From: Actinosynnema sp042752395
GTDB lineage: Bacteria > Actinomycetota > Actinomycetes > Mycobacteriales > Pseudonocardiaceae
NCBI RefSeq assembly: GCF_042752395.1
Contig: NZ_JBHYXZ010000020.1
Span: 1-64,000 of the forward strand
Direction: 5' to 3'
Length of the DNA stretch: 64,000 bases
Position 1 is the first letter of the stretch; each line of letters begins with the position of its first letter. This document shows positions 49,749 through 58,716 of this stretch, piece by piece. The translations under genes and the position numbers were made by a program. The notes beneath the pieces were generated by a model. The model did not search any database. It saw nothing but the letters and a program-made list of their open reading frames with translations, and had not been told where the DNA came from.

Positions 49749-51095
49749 TCAGATCACGCCCAGGGCGAGCATGGCGTCGGCGACCTGGATGAAACCGGCG
49801 ATGTTCGCGCCGGCCAGGTAGTTGCCGGGCTTGCCGTACAGGTCCGCCGTCTCCAGGCAGCGGTGGTGGATGCCGTGCATGATGTCCGCCAGCCGCCGCT
49901 CGGTGTGGTCGAAGCTCCACGAGTCCCGGGACGCGTTCTGCTGCATCTCCAGGGCGCTGGTGGCCACCCCGCCCGCGTTGGCCGCCTTGCCCGGGGCGAA
50001 CAGGACGTCGGCCTCGGCGAACAGCCGGACGGCGTCCGGGGTGCACGGCATGTTGGCCCCCTCGGCCACGACCGCGCAGCCGTTGCGGACCAGCGTGGCG
50101 GCGTCCCGGCCGTTCAGCTCGTTCTGCGTGGCGCAGGGGAGGGCCACGTCGCAGGGGACGTCCCACACCGATCCGCCCTCGACGTACCGGGCCTCGGGTC
50201 GGGCCTGCGCGTAGTCGGAGATGCGGGCCCGGCTGCGCAGCTTGACGTCCTTGAGCAGGTCGAGGTCGATGCCCCGCTCGTCCACGACGTACCCGTTCGA
50301 GTCGGAGCAGGCGATCACCGTGCCGCCGAGCTGCCGGACCTTCTCCGCCGCGTAGATGGCGACGTTCCCGGACCCGGAGACGACCACCTTCTTGCCGTCG
50401 AACGAGTCGCCGCGCGTCTTGAGCATCTCCTCGGCGAAGAACACGGTGCCGTAACCGGTCGCCTCGGTCCTCACCTGCGAACCGCCCCAGGTCAGCCCCT
50501 TGCCGGTGAGCACACCGGACTCGTACCGGTTGGTGATGCGCTTGTACTGCCCGAACAGGTAGCCGATCTCCCGGCCGCCGACGCCGATGTCCCCGGCGGG
50601 CACGTCGGTGTGCTCGCCGATGTGCCGGTACAGCTCGGTCATGAACGCCTGGCAGAACCGCATGACCTCGCCGTCGGAGCGCCCCTTGGGGTCGAAGTCC
50701 GACCCGCCCTTGCCCCCGCCGATGGGCATGCCGGTCAGCGAGTTCTTGAAGATCTGCTCGAAGCCGAGGAACTTGACGATCCCCAGGTACACGGTCGGGT
50801 GGAACCGCAGGCCGCCCTTGTACGGCCCGAGGGCCGAGTTGAACTCCACCCGGAACCCGCGGTTGATCCGCACCGTCCCGGCGTCGTCCACCCACGGAAC
50901 CCGGAAGATGATCTGCCGCTCCGGCTCGCACAACCGCCTGATCACCGCCGCGTCGGTGTACTCGGGGTGCTTGGCGACCACGGGACCGAGGCAGTCGAGG
51001 ACCTCGCGCACCGCCTGGTGGAACTCGTCCTCACCGGGGTTGCGCCGCAGCACCTCGTCGTAGATGTCGCTCAGCTTCTCGTCCAGGATCGGCAC
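49749..51095 (-). CDS. gdhA: NADP-specific glutamate dehydrogenase
   Basis: 448-residue enzyme that makes glutamate from 2-oxoglutarate, ammonium and NADPH. Hallmarks: RVEFNSALGPYKGGLRFHPT, the catalytic FKNSLTGMPIGGGKGGSDFD, VPAGDIGVGGREIGYLFGQY, the Rossmann motif VVVSGSGNVAIYAAE and CATQNELNG. Length and sequence match the hexameric bacterial GdhA (about 447 residues). The GTG at 51095 has GAGGAG 7 nt upstream; the ATG at 51110 would overlap that ribosome site, so the GTG is preferred. It is monocistronic. The 198 bp beyond its stop (49551-49748) hold only GC-rich low-complexity sequence. Confidence 0.95.
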   Translation of the reverse strand: MPILDEKLSDIYDEVLRRNPGEDEFHQAVREVLDCLGPVVAKHPEYTDAAVIRRLCEPERQIIFRVPWVDDAGTVRINRGFRVEFNSALGPYKGGLRFHPTVYLGIVKFLGFEQIFKNSLTGMPIGGGKGGSDFDPKGRSDGEVMRFCQAFMTELYRHIGEHTDVPAGDIGVGGREIGYLFGQYKRITNRYESGVLTGKGLTWGGSQVRTEATGYGTVFFAEEMLKTRGDSFDGKKVVVSGSGNVAIYAAEKVRQLGGTVIACSDSNGYVVDERGIDLDLLKDVKLRSRARISDYAQARPEARYVEGGSVWDVPCDVALPCATQNELNGRDAATLVRNGCAVVAEGANMPCTPDAVRLFAEADVLFAPGKAANAGGVATSALEMQQNASRDSWSFDHTERRLADIMHGIHHRCLETADLYGKPGNYLAGANIAGFIQVADAMLALGVI

Positions 51096-51110
51096 GCGCG
51101 CACTCCTCAT

Positions 51111-51475
51111 CGCCTGTCGCCGTCACGCGGGCGTAACCACCCGTTCACGGAGCATTCCACCTCATGCGGACTGCGATCGGGTGAACCGATCCGGTGAGTC
51201 CGGTCACTCGGGGTGAAGCGGACAAACCAACGGCCTGATCAGGAGGTGAAGCGGCGGCAACAGCGGGAGGGCGGTGTGCCCCGAGGGGTGTCCCAACCAC
51301 TGGACGCGGCTCGTGCGGCGCTCTACAACGGTCCCAGCGCTACGCGTACCGGTGGCGGACGAGAGATTCGCCAGCGGGTCGAGGTGACGCTCGGGATCGA
51401 CCGAAGGGCTGAAACCTTGGCCCGTATTTGACCGAAACACCCGTAGACGGCCGGTCCCAACCGGGACAGACGACG
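51111..51475. other. Gene-poor region with an orphan strong Shine-Dalgarno
   Basis: AGGAGGTGA (51240-51248) is a full match to the 16S anti-SD, but no start codon follows within 20 nt. A 51-codon frame begins at GTG 51276 after GGGAGG and ends at 51431 (VPRGVSQPLDAARAALYNGP...). It has no recognisable domain and may be a remnant. Nothing else is seen here. Confidence 0.5.
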
Positions 51476-51513
51476 AAGGCCCTTGACCGGCGTATCCGCT
51501 GGTCAAGGGCCTT
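51476..51513 (-). terminator. tRNA-Arg terminator
   Basis: 13-bp perfect stem (AAGGCCCTTGACC at 51476-51488; complement at 51501-51513) with a 12-nt loop, 6 nt beyond the tRNA 3' end on the minus strand. Confidence 0.85.
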
Positions 51514-51519
51514 TCATGG

Positions 51520-51594
51520 TGGTGCCCCCGGCAGGATTCGAACCTGCGCACCCGCCTCCGGAGGGCGGTGCTCTATCCCCTGAGCTACGGGGGC
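51520..51594 (-). tRNA. tRNA-Arg (anticodon CCG)
   Basis: Full cloverleaf on the minus strand: acceptor GCCCCCG/CGGGGGC, D-stem GCTC/GAGC, anticodon stem CCGCC/GGCGG with loop CTCCGGA (anticodon CCG, reading CGG), T-arm GCAGG-TTCGAAT-CCTGC. Discriminator A and an encoded CCA follow. The CGG codon is heavily used in this genome. Confidence 0.97.
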
Positions 51595-51861
51595 CGCAGC
51601 TACGGGTGGAAGCTTAGCGCATGCCCGCGAGGCGATTTCACCCCCTACCCGCAAGGGTGGCGGGTAGGGGGTGAGCTGCGGTTTTCCGGTTGTCCGGCGG
51701 GTGTGGGCGGTGGTTCGGCCGAAGGTGGGCACGGTGGTGCACTACCCCGGTGCCGCCGGACGCGCGACCATCGCAGGTGATGGGCGCTCGCGTTGTGGTA
51801 CCCGTCACGGTGGGCGGCGGTCCGCTCGGTGGGACGGTGCGGGCAGGGGTGGTGCCCGAAG

Positions 51862-51890
51862 TTGCATTCATGCGCATATGACTATATGTT
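51862..51890 (+). promoter_or_regulatory. Leaderless promoter with ArsR-like operator before the CDF gene
   Basis: -35 TTGCAT (51862-51867), a 17-bp spacer, -10 TATGTT (51885-51890); the ATG at 51898 follows 7 nt later, so the mRNA is probably leaderless. The spacer carries CATAT-GACT-ATATG (51875-51888) and ATGCGCAT, the pattern of metal-sensing ArsR/SmtB sites. The A/T content stands out from its surroundings. No gene is seen in the 303 bp between the tRNA and the CDF gene. Confidence 0.75.
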
Positions 51891-51897
51891 CCGACTC

Positions 51898-52806
51898 ATG
51901 GGTCACGGACACGGCCACGGAGTGTCGTCGGGGAGCGCCAAGCACCTCGGCCGACTGTGGGTCGCCTTCGCCATCGGCGCGGTCTTCATGGCGGCGGAGG
52001 GGGTTGTCGGCGTCCTCACCGGCTCGTTGGCCCTCATCTCCGACGCGGCCCACATGCTCACCGACGTCCTGGGCGTCGGCATGGCGTTGGCGGCGATCAT
52101 GCTGGCCCGCCGGGCGCCCACGGGGGGCAGCCGCACGTTCGGCCTGTACCGGGCGGAGGTGTTGGCGGCGTTGGCCAACGCCGTGCTGCTGTTCGGTGTG
52201 GCCGGTTACGTCGTGTTCGAGGCCGTCGGCCGCTTCGGGAACCCGCCCGAGGTGCCCGGTCTGCCGGTCGTCCTCGTCTCGGCGGGCGGCCTGCTCGCCA
52301 ACGTCGTCTCGTTCCTGATGCTCCGCGAGGGCGCGAAGGAGAGCATCAACGTCCGCGGCGCGTACCTCGAAGTCCTGGCGGACCTCATCGGGTCGGTCGG
52401 TGTGCTGATCAGCGGCGCGGTCACGCTGCTGTTCGGCTGGCGGTACGCCGACCCGATCATGGGTGTCGCGATCGGCCTGTTCGTCCTACCCCGCACGTAC
52501 AAGCTCGCGGCGAGCGCGCTGCGCATCCTCTTCCAGCACGCGCCCGACCGCCTCGACGTCGCGGAGATGAAGTCCGACCTGGGCCGGCTGCCGGGCGTGG
52601 CCGAGGCGCACGACCTGCACGTGTGGACGCTCACCTCGGGCATGGAGGTCGCCTCCGCGCACCTCACCACCGCGGACGACGCCGACCCGGCCGAGGTGCT
52701 GCGCGCGGCCCAGGCGTTGCTGGCCCAGCGCTACCACATCGAGCACGCGACACTCCAGGTCGAACCAGGGGATTCCGCGCGCCGGTGCCGCGAAATCCCC
52801 TGGTGA
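51898..52806 (+). CDS. Cation diffusion facilitator (Zn/Co exporter, CzcD-like)
   Basis: 302-residue membrane exporter for divalent metals. A His-rich start (MGHGHGHGV) is followed by six helices. The transport site is formed by SDAAHMLTD in helix 2 and EVLADLIGSVGVL in helix 5. The cytoplasmic C-terminal domain has AHDLHVWTLTSGMEVASAH and YHIEHATLQVE. The ATG at 51898 is fixed by the leaderless promoter; longer frames upstream are not supported. The stop is 4 bp from the convergent GH92 stop. An ArsR-type metal sensor encoded elsewhere probably controls it. Confidence 0.93.
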   Translation: MGHGHGHGVSSGSAKHLGRLWVAFAIGAVFMAAEGVVGVLTGSLALISDAAHMLTDVLGVGMALAAIMLARRAPTGGSRTFGLYRAEVLAALANAVLLFGVAGYVVFEAVGRFGNPPEVPGLPVVLVSAGGLLANVVSFLMLREGAKESINVRGAYLEVLADLIGSVGVLISGAVTLLFGWRYADPIMGVAIGLFVLPRTYKLAASALRILFQHAPDRLDVAEMKSDLGRLPGVAEAHDLHVWTLTSGMEVASAHLTTADDADPAEVLRAAQALLAQRYHIEHATLQVEPGDSARRCREIPW

Positions 52807-52810
52807 GCGC

Positions 52811-55800
52811 CTACATCCTGGCGCACTGACCCGTCTTGGGCCCGCGCACCTGGTTCGCGACCCCGTTGTCCACCGGCGCCGGCTCGGCGCCCGTGCACGA
52901 CAGCGGCCCGCCGACGGTGTTGCCGGCGACGAGCGTGCCGCCCTTGTTGTCCACCAGCCGCACCGGCCCGTCCACCGTCACTCGTTCCAGTGACACCTCA
53001 CCGGACGTGCCGGTCACGTTCACCGGACCGCCGACCGACGTCTCCACCAGCACGACGGCCGCCGCGCCGGTGGCGGTCACCGGGCCGCCCAGCTCGCCGC
53101 CGAACACGTACAGCGACGCGCCCTCCGACACCGTCACCGGGCCCGTCACCGAAGCGCCGTCCACGCACGTCACGCCCGACCGCACGCGCAACGGCCCGGC
53201 GTGCTCGCCGGTCACCGACGCCGTGCACGTCACGTACGGCTCGGCCAGCAGCTCGACCTCGGCCACGGTCACCGAACCGGGGAACTCCAGCCGGTAGTGC
53301 TGGTAGTGCCCCGGCCGGGCGATCTTGAACGCCCGCGTCTGCTGCCGCCACGGGAACGCCTCGCCCGAGCGCTCGTCCGCGGTGAACCAGGTCTTCCCGT
53401 CGTAGGAGCCCTTGAGCACCCACGACGACGGGTCGCCCGCCGCCTTGCCCGAGGTGAGCGTGTAGAACGTGGCGCTCTCCTTCTTCGACGGCAGGTCCAC
53501 CTGAAGCCACGACAGCGCGCCGGAGGTCTGCGAGGTGTTGTCCACGACGGCCGCCGGAGCGCCGGTCACGGTCCCGAGCAGCGTCACGTCGCGCAGCGGC
53601 GCGGGAGGCGCGGAACCAGTGGTCAACGACGGCGGCGCGGCGTCCGGACCGGTGGCCCAGCGCGACGGCGCGGACCCCATCTCGAAGTCCAGCACGCCGC
53701 CGCCCGCGATCTCCGCGTGCGGCAGGTGCGCCTTGTCCCACTTCTTGCCGTTGACCTTCAACGACTGCACGTAGACGTTCCCCGCCGAGTTCGCGGGCGC
53801 GTTGACCACGAGCGTGCGCCCGTTCTCCAGGTGCACGGTCAGCTTCTTGAACAGCGGCGACCCGATCGCGTACGAGTCGTTGCCCATCTGCAGCGGGTAG
53901 AAGCCCATCGCGCTGAACAGCCACCACGCCGACTGCTCGCCGTTGTCCTCGTCGCCGGGGTAGCCCTGGCCGATCTCGCTGCCCAGGTACAGCCGGGACA
54001 GGATCTCGCGCACCTTCTCCTGCGTCTTCCACGGCTGACCGGCGTAGTCGTACATGTACGCGATGTGGTGCGACACCTGGTTGGAGTGCCCGAGCTGACC
54101 CATCCGCACGTCGCGCGCCTCGGTCATCTCGTGGATCACGCCGCCGTACGAGCCGGGGAACTTCGCCGTCTCCGGCGTGGCGAAGAACTCGTCCAGCTTC
54201 TTCGCCAGCCCCTCCCGGCCGCCGTACAGGTTGGCCAGGCCCTGGCCGTCGTGCGGCACGGAGAACGCCATGTTCCAGCCGTCGGTCTCGGTGTAGTCGT
54301 GGCCCCACTCGCGCGGGTCGTACTCCTCCGGCGAGGCGCGCCACGCGCCGTCCGGGTTGCGGCCCTGGAAGAAGCCCGTGTTCGGGTCGAACATGTGGAC
54401 GTAGTTCCGCGCGCGGTTGGCGAAGTACTCGTACGCCGCCTCGTACTGCGCGTCGCCGGTCCGCTCGTGCAGCGCCTTGGCCATGTTCGCGATGCCGTAG
54501 TCGTTGACGTAGCCCTCGATCGCCCACGACATGCCCTCGCCGGTGGCGGTGGACGTGTAGCCGGTGAAGATCGAGGTGTCCAGGCCCTTGCGGCCGACGC
54601 CCGCGTTCGGCGGCGCGACCGTCGCGTTCTTCACCGCCGCGTCGAACGCGGCCTTGGCGTCGGGCAGGTCGACGCCCTTCACGAACGCGTCCGCGAACGC
54701 CACGTCCGAGCTGGTGCCGGTCATCAGGTTCGCGTAACCGGGCGACGACCAGCGCGAGATCCACCCGCCGTCGCGGTACTGCTGCACGAACCCGTCCGCC
54801 AGTTCGGCCGCCTTCGTCGGCGTCAGCAGGCTGTACGCGGGCCACGTGGTCCGGTAGGTGTCCCAGAACCCGTTGTTGACGTAGATCTTGCCGTCCACGA
54901 CCTTCGCCCCGGTCCGCGTCGGCGTGGACGCGCCGGCGGGCTGCACGGGGGAGGCGTACTGGTACCGGGGCGCGTCGGCGGTGCCGGTGTTCTCGAAGCC
55001 GGAGTTCGGGTACAGGTAAAGCCGGTAGAGGTTCGAGTAGAGCGTGGTGAGCTGGTCCTCCGTGGCCCCCTCCACCTCGACCACGCCGAGCACCCGGTCC
55101 CACGCCTGCTGCGCGCGGTCGCGGACCGACTCGAACGTGTCCGAAGGGGACACCTCCAGCTCCAGGTTGCGCCGCGCCTGGTCGACGCCGAGCAACGACG
55201 TCGCGATCTTCATCGTCACGGTCTTGTCGCCGGACGTGTCGAACCGGAAGTAGCCGGCCACGTTGTCCCGGCCCACGCCGGTCAGCCGGCCGGACCCCGT
55301 CACCGGCTTGTCCACGACGCCGTACACGAACAGCCTGGTCGCGCCGGTGGACAGGCCGCTCTTGACGTCCGAGAAGCCCGTCACCACACCGGTCGCCGGG
55401 TCCAGCGTGAGCCCACCGCCGTTGTTGACGTTGTCGAACACCAGGTTGGACGTGTCGTCCACGAACGTGAAGCGGAACACCGCCGCGTGGTCGGTCGGGG
55501 CGATCTCGGTGCGCATCCCGTTCTCGAACCGCACGCCGTAGTAGTGCGCCCGCGCGGTCTCGTTCTCGTGCTTGAACGGCAGCGCGCGCACGGCCCGGTC
55601 GGCGGTCGGCGTGCCGGTGGACGGCATCACCTGGAACGTCTGCCGGTCGCCCATCCACGGGCTCGGCTCGTGGCTCGCGGTGAACGCCTGCACCGTCGGC
55701 AGGTTGTCCCGGTTGTTGGTCTTGGCGTACTCGTAGAGCCAGCTGATCGAGCCCGCGTTCGTCATGGGCGACCAGAAGTTGAAGCCGTGCGGCACGGCGG

Positions 55801-57076
55801 TGGCCGGGAAGTTGTTGCCGCGCGAGAACGAACCGCTGGAGTTGGTGCCCCGGGTGGTCAGCACCCAGTCCGACGGGCGCGGGCGCTCGACCACGACGGG
55901 CGCGGACTTCACCGCGATGTCGTCCACCCAGCCGTTGAACCCGGCCGGACCCCCGGGGTTGTCGTAGGCCAGCAGGATCCGCTTGACCGTCTTGCCCGCG
56001 GCCACCGAGCCGATGACGGACGCCACGCGGTTCCACTGGTTGGTGTAGAGCGACTTCGCCGCGCCCTGGCCGCGCGGTGACAGCTCGAACCCGTGCTGGT
56101 CGCGCGCGCCCAGGTCGCTGAGGTAGGTGCCGTCGGCGAACGCGAGGTCCACCGAGACGAACGTGGCCGGGTAGTTCAGGTCGTCCGTGGTGAACGACGG
56201 GAAGATCAGGTAGGACAGCTCGGTGGTCGGCGTGACCGGGATGTCGACCTCGAAGACCTTGTTGTACGAGTAGCCGCGCCCCTCGGCGACGTGCGTCCCC
56301 TGGTACCGCAACGCCCGCACGCCGGTGAAGCCCGCGCCCGCCTTGGCGTTGTAGCCGCCGTTGGCGCCCTTGCCCGCAGTGGTGCGCATGTGTTGCGCGG
56401 GCGGCGTGGTGGAGCCGTCGGAGAACTGCACCTCGGCGAGCTGGACGAGGTCGACGCCGCCCGCGTTGGCGGTGATGTCGAGCTGGTAGTGCTTGAACGC
56501 CCCGGTGTTCGCGGTGTCGTAGGTCTTGGTCTGGAACCGCTCGGTGAAGACCTCGCCGGCGCGGGCGTCGACCGGCGTCCACGTGCTGCCGTCGTTGGAG
56601 CCGCGCAGGGTCCAGTCCTTCGGGTCGCGCTCGGGCGCGTCGTTGGCCGAGGACAGCGCGTAGCGCTTGACCGCGACCGGCTCGGCGAAGGTGAACCGCA
56701 CCCAGCCGGTGCGGGTGAAGGTGAGCCACTTCGACGCCACGTTGCCGTCGACCAGGTTCTCCTTGACCTCGCCGGACCCGGTGTTCTCCGAGTTGGCGGC
56801 CACGTCGACCACACGGTCGGTGACGTTGCCGGGGATGCCGGTGGAGTCCGAGCCGTTGACGCCGGACGTCCTCGGCGTGCCGTCCGGGCCCGTCTCGACG
56901 GTGTTCACCCACGTCGGCTGGGGCTGCCCGTCCTCGAACGAGGTGGCGAAGAGCGTCTCGCTCACGGCTGGCTCCCCCGGTGCGGCGGTCGCGGACGACC
57001 AGCCTCCCACGCTCCCCACCGCGAGTGCGATGGTCGAGACCACCGCCAGCGATCTCCTGACCCGCATGTGCCCCAT
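52811..57076 (-). CDS. Secreted multidomain GH92 alpha-mannosidase
   Basis: 1421 residues. Signal peptide: RRSLAVVSTIALAVGSVGGW, then SSATAA. About 90-225 is an F5/8C-type (CBM32-like) domain (DGNVASKW, WTLRGSNDGSTWTPVDAR). The GH92 body runs from about 410 to 1130: NGFWDTYRTTWPAYSLLTP, GWISRWSSPGY, IHEMTEA with the likely acid Glu, GHSNQVSHHIAYMY, GDEDNGEQSAWW with the likely base Asp, and MGFYPLQMGNDSYAIGSP. A second F5/8C-like domain lies at about 1165-1290 (SSWVLKGSYDGKTW). The last 130 residues are GGPV-rich repeats. GH92 are calcium-dependent exo-alpha-mannosidases acting on alpha-mannan or N-glycans. It is divergent from a ROK regulator. Confidence 0.93.
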   Translation of the reverse strand: MGHMRVRRSLAVVSTIALAVGSVGGWSSATAAPGEPAVSETLFATSFEDGQPQPTWVNTVETGPDGTPRTSGVNGSDSTGIPGNVTDRVVDVAANSENTGSGEVKENLVDGNVASKWLTFTRTGWVRFTFAEPVAVKRYALSSANDAPERDPKDWTLRGSNDGSTWTPVDARAGEVFTERFQTKTYDTANTGAFKHYQLDITANAGGVDLVQLAEVQFSDGSTTPPAQHMRTTAGKGANGGYNAKAGAGFTGVRALRYQGTHVAEGRGYSYNKVFEVDIPVTPTTELSYLIFPSFTTDDLNYPATFVSVDLAFADGTYLSDLGARDQHGFELSPRGQGAAKSLYTNQWNRVASVIGSVAAGKTVKRILLAYDNPGGPAGFNGWVDDIAVKSAPVVVERPRPSDWVLTTRGTNSSGSFSRGNNFPATAVPHGFNFWSPMTNAGSISWLYEYAKTNNRDNLPTVQAFTASHEPSPWMGDRQTFQVMPSTGTPTADRAVRALPFKHENETARAHYYGVRFENGMRTEIAPTDHAAVFRFTFVDDTSNLVFDNVNNGGGLTLDPATGVVTGFSDVKSGLSTGATRLFVYGVVDKPVTGSGRLTGVGRDNVAGYFRFDTSGDKTVTMKIATSLLGVDQARRNLELEVSPSDTFESVRDRAQQAWDRVLGVVEVEGATEDQLTTLYSNLYRLYLYPNSGFENTGTADAPRYQYASPVQPAGASTPTRTGAKVVDGKIYVNNGFWDTYRTTWPAYSLLTPTKAAELADGFVQQYRDGGWISRWSSPGYANLMTGTSSDVAFADAFVKGVDLPDAKAAFDAAVKNATVAPPNAGVGRKGLDTSIFTGYTSTATGEGMSWAIEGYVNDYGIANMAKALHERTGDAQYEAAYEYFANRARNYVHMFDPNTGFFQGRNPDGAWRASPEEYDPREWGHDYTETDGWNMAFSVPHDGQGLANLYGGREGLAKKLDEFFATPETAKFPGSYGGVIHEMTEARDVRMGQLGHSNQVSHHIAYMYDYAGQPWKTQEKVREILSRLYLGSEIGQGYPGDEDNGEQSAWWLFSAMGFYPLQMGNDSYAIGSPLFKKLTVHLENGRTLVVNAPANSAGNVYVQSLKVNGKKWDKAHLPHAEIAGGGVLDFEMGSAPSRWATGPDAAPPSLTTGSAPPAPLRDVTLLGTVTGAPAAVVDNTSQTSGALSWLQVDLPSKKESATFYTLTSGKAAGDPSSWVLKGSYDGKTWFTADERSGEAFPWRQQTRAFKIARPGHYQHYRLEFPGSVTVAEVELLAEPYVTCTASVTGEHAGPLRVRSGVTCVDGASVTGPVTVSEGASLYVFGGELGGPVTATGAAAVVLVETSVGGPVNVTGTSGEVSLERVTVDGPVRLVDNKGGTLVAGNTVGGPLSCTGAEPAPVDNGVANQVRGPKTGQCARM

Positions 57077-57129
57077 TGCGCACGCCTTTCACCCGGACAA
57101 CCCGATCTTTAGCGAAGCAAAGGGGTAGC

Positions 57130-57143
57130 TGACATCGTTGTCA
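57130..57143. promoter_or_regulatory. LacI/ROK-type operator TGACATCGTTGTCA
   Basis: Near-perfect palindrome (arms TGACA/TGTCA) 53 bp upstream of the GH92 start, overlapping the minus-strand -35 TTGACA. It is the likely repressor site controlling GH92 and the divergent ROK gene. Confidence 0.65.
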
Positions 57144-57211
57144 AGTGGGGTCGGGAATCTTGTCCGCAGACCTGTCCGGGTGCTGCTCCGGGCGATCTAC
57201 ACTCACTCGCT

Positions 57212-58390
57212 GTGACGGCCCGGAACCCGCCCCCGGTGGGCACCCCCGCGGGGATGCGCGTGCTGAACCAGCGCGCGGTGCTCGACCGGCTGCGGGACGG
57301 CGGTCCGGCGACCAGGCCGCAGATCGCCCGGGACACCGGGTTGTCCAAGCCGACCGTGGGCCAGGCGCTGCTCGACCTGGAGCAGCACGGCCTGGTCCGG
57401 CCCATCGGCCGCACGTCGGCCGGGCCGGGCCGGTCGGCCGTGGTCTACGAGCCGAACCCCGCCGCCGGGCACGTGCTGGGGGTGGACATCGGCGGGCAGC
57501 GGATCCGGGCGGCGGTGGCGGACCTGGCCGGCTCGGTGATCGCGCGGGTGGACGAGCGCAACCGGTGCCGGTCGGCGACGGCGCTGGTCCGCACGGTGCG
57601 GGAGCTGGCGGAGCGGACCGCGGCCGACGCCGGGCTGTCGCTGGACGACATGGTGGTCAAGGTGGTCGGCACGCCCGGCGTGCCCGACCCGCGCGACCGG
57701 ACCCTGCACCACGCGCCGAACCTGCCCGGCTGGGAGCGGCCCGGCCTGCTGGACGACCTGGAGGCCGCCCTCGGTGCGGACCTGGTGGTGGAGAACGACG
57801 CCAACCTGGCCGCCGTGGGGGAGCAGGCCCAGGGCGCGGCGCGGGGCGCGGACGTGTTCGTGTGCGTCACCGTCGGCACCGGGATCGGCATGGGGATCGT
57901 GGTGGACGGCCGGCTGTTCCGCGGCGCGCACGGCGCGGCGGGCGAGGTCGGGTACCTGCCCTACACCGGCCAGTCCGAGGAGGACGGACGGCAGCGCGGC
58001 CAGGTCGAGGCGGCCGCGGCGGCGGAGTCCGTGGTGGCGCTGGCGAAGCAGCGCGGCCTGCCCGCGCGGTCGGCGCGCGACGTGTTCGCCGCCGCGAAGG
58101 CCGGTGACGGGCGGGCGCTGCTGGCCGTGCGCGACGAGGCCGAGCGGCTGGCGTTCGTGGTCGCGTCGGTGGTGGCGGTGGTCGACCCCGAGCTGGTGGT
58201 GCTCGGCGGCGGCATCGGCAGCAACACCGACCTGTTGCAGGAGCCCCTGGAGGCCGCGCTGCGGCGGATGACGCCGCTCGTGCCGCGGATCGTGGCGGGG
58301 GAGCTGGGCGACGCCGCGGTGCTCGGCGGCGCGATCGAGATCGGGTTGCGGTCGGCGCGCGAGCTGGTGTTCGACCGTCGCGGCACGTGA
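57212..58390 (+). CDS. ROK family transcriptional regulator
   Basis: 392-residue regulator. The winged helix (NQRAVLDRLRDGGPATRPQI, DTGLSKPTVGQALLDLEQHG) precedes a ROK sugar-binding domain (GVDIGGQRIRAAVADL, ENDANLAAVGEQAQG, VTVGTGIGMGIVVDG). The usual zinc cysteine cluster is missing: after GAAGEVGYLPY the sequence is TGQSEEDGRQRG. Such Cys-less members exist in actinobacteria. It is divergent from GH92 and probably represses it until a mannose-type sugar binds. It starts at GTG 57212. Confidence 0.88.
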   Translation: MTARNPPPVGTPAGMRVLNQRAVLDRLRDGGPATRPQIARDTGLSKPTVGQALLDLEQHGLVRPIGRTSAGPGRSAVVYEPNPAAGHVLGVDIGGQRIRAAVADLAGSVIARVDERNRCRSATALVRTVRELAERTAADAGLSLDDMVVKVVGTPGVPDPRDRTLHHAPNLPGWERPGLLDDLEAALGADLVVENDANLAAVGEQAQGAARGADVFVCVTVGTGIGMGIVVDGRLFRGAHGAAGEVGYLPYTGQSEEDGRQRGQVEAAAAAESVVALAKQRGLPARSARDVFAAAKAGDGRALLAVRDEAERLAFVVASVVAVVDPELVVLGGGIGSNTDLLQEPLEAALRRMTPLVPRIVAGELGDAAVLGGAIEIGLRSARELVFDRRGT

Positions 58391-58568
58391 CGCAGCGACC
58401 AGTAGTCGAGCGACTCTCACCTGCTGATTCACTCGAAAGTCGTAGGAGCGAACTCGCCGGTAAGGACGTAGCGTGACCGTACCTCCTCCTGGAGGGTGTG
58501 TGTCCTTTCGCAGTGAGAAGGGGAGTCGAGAGGGGAGTACGGGGGACGTGGTCCCCTTTCGACCGTGG

Positions 58569-58607
58569 CACGGGGCAGGTGCCGCGCCCGCAAACACCTG
58601 CCCCGTG
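58569..58607 (+). terminator. 13-bp-stem hairpin after the ROK gene region
   Basis: CACGGGGCAGGTG at 58569-58581 with complement at 58595-58607 and a 13-nt loop, about 180 bp after the ROK stop. No gene is recognisable in 58391-58568. Confidence 0.65.
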
Positions 58608-58716
58608 TAACACACATGGGTGCAACTCGCCTGGGCGCGCCGGCAGGTGGCCGAGGTAGCCGTCGAACCGGGGTGGGCTGTCGGTGGTGAAGTCGACCGC
58701 CTGGGCGCAGGCGTGG

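Noticed and set aside
51111..51600. tRNA-associated integrated element (att site, integrase)
   Set aside because: No integrase, no direct repeat of the tRNA 3' end, and ordinary chromosomal genes on both sides.
52998..57092. 1364-residue minus frame overlapping GH92
   Set aside because: It is a +1 shadow of the GH92 gene; Arg/Gly/Ala-rich and without domains.
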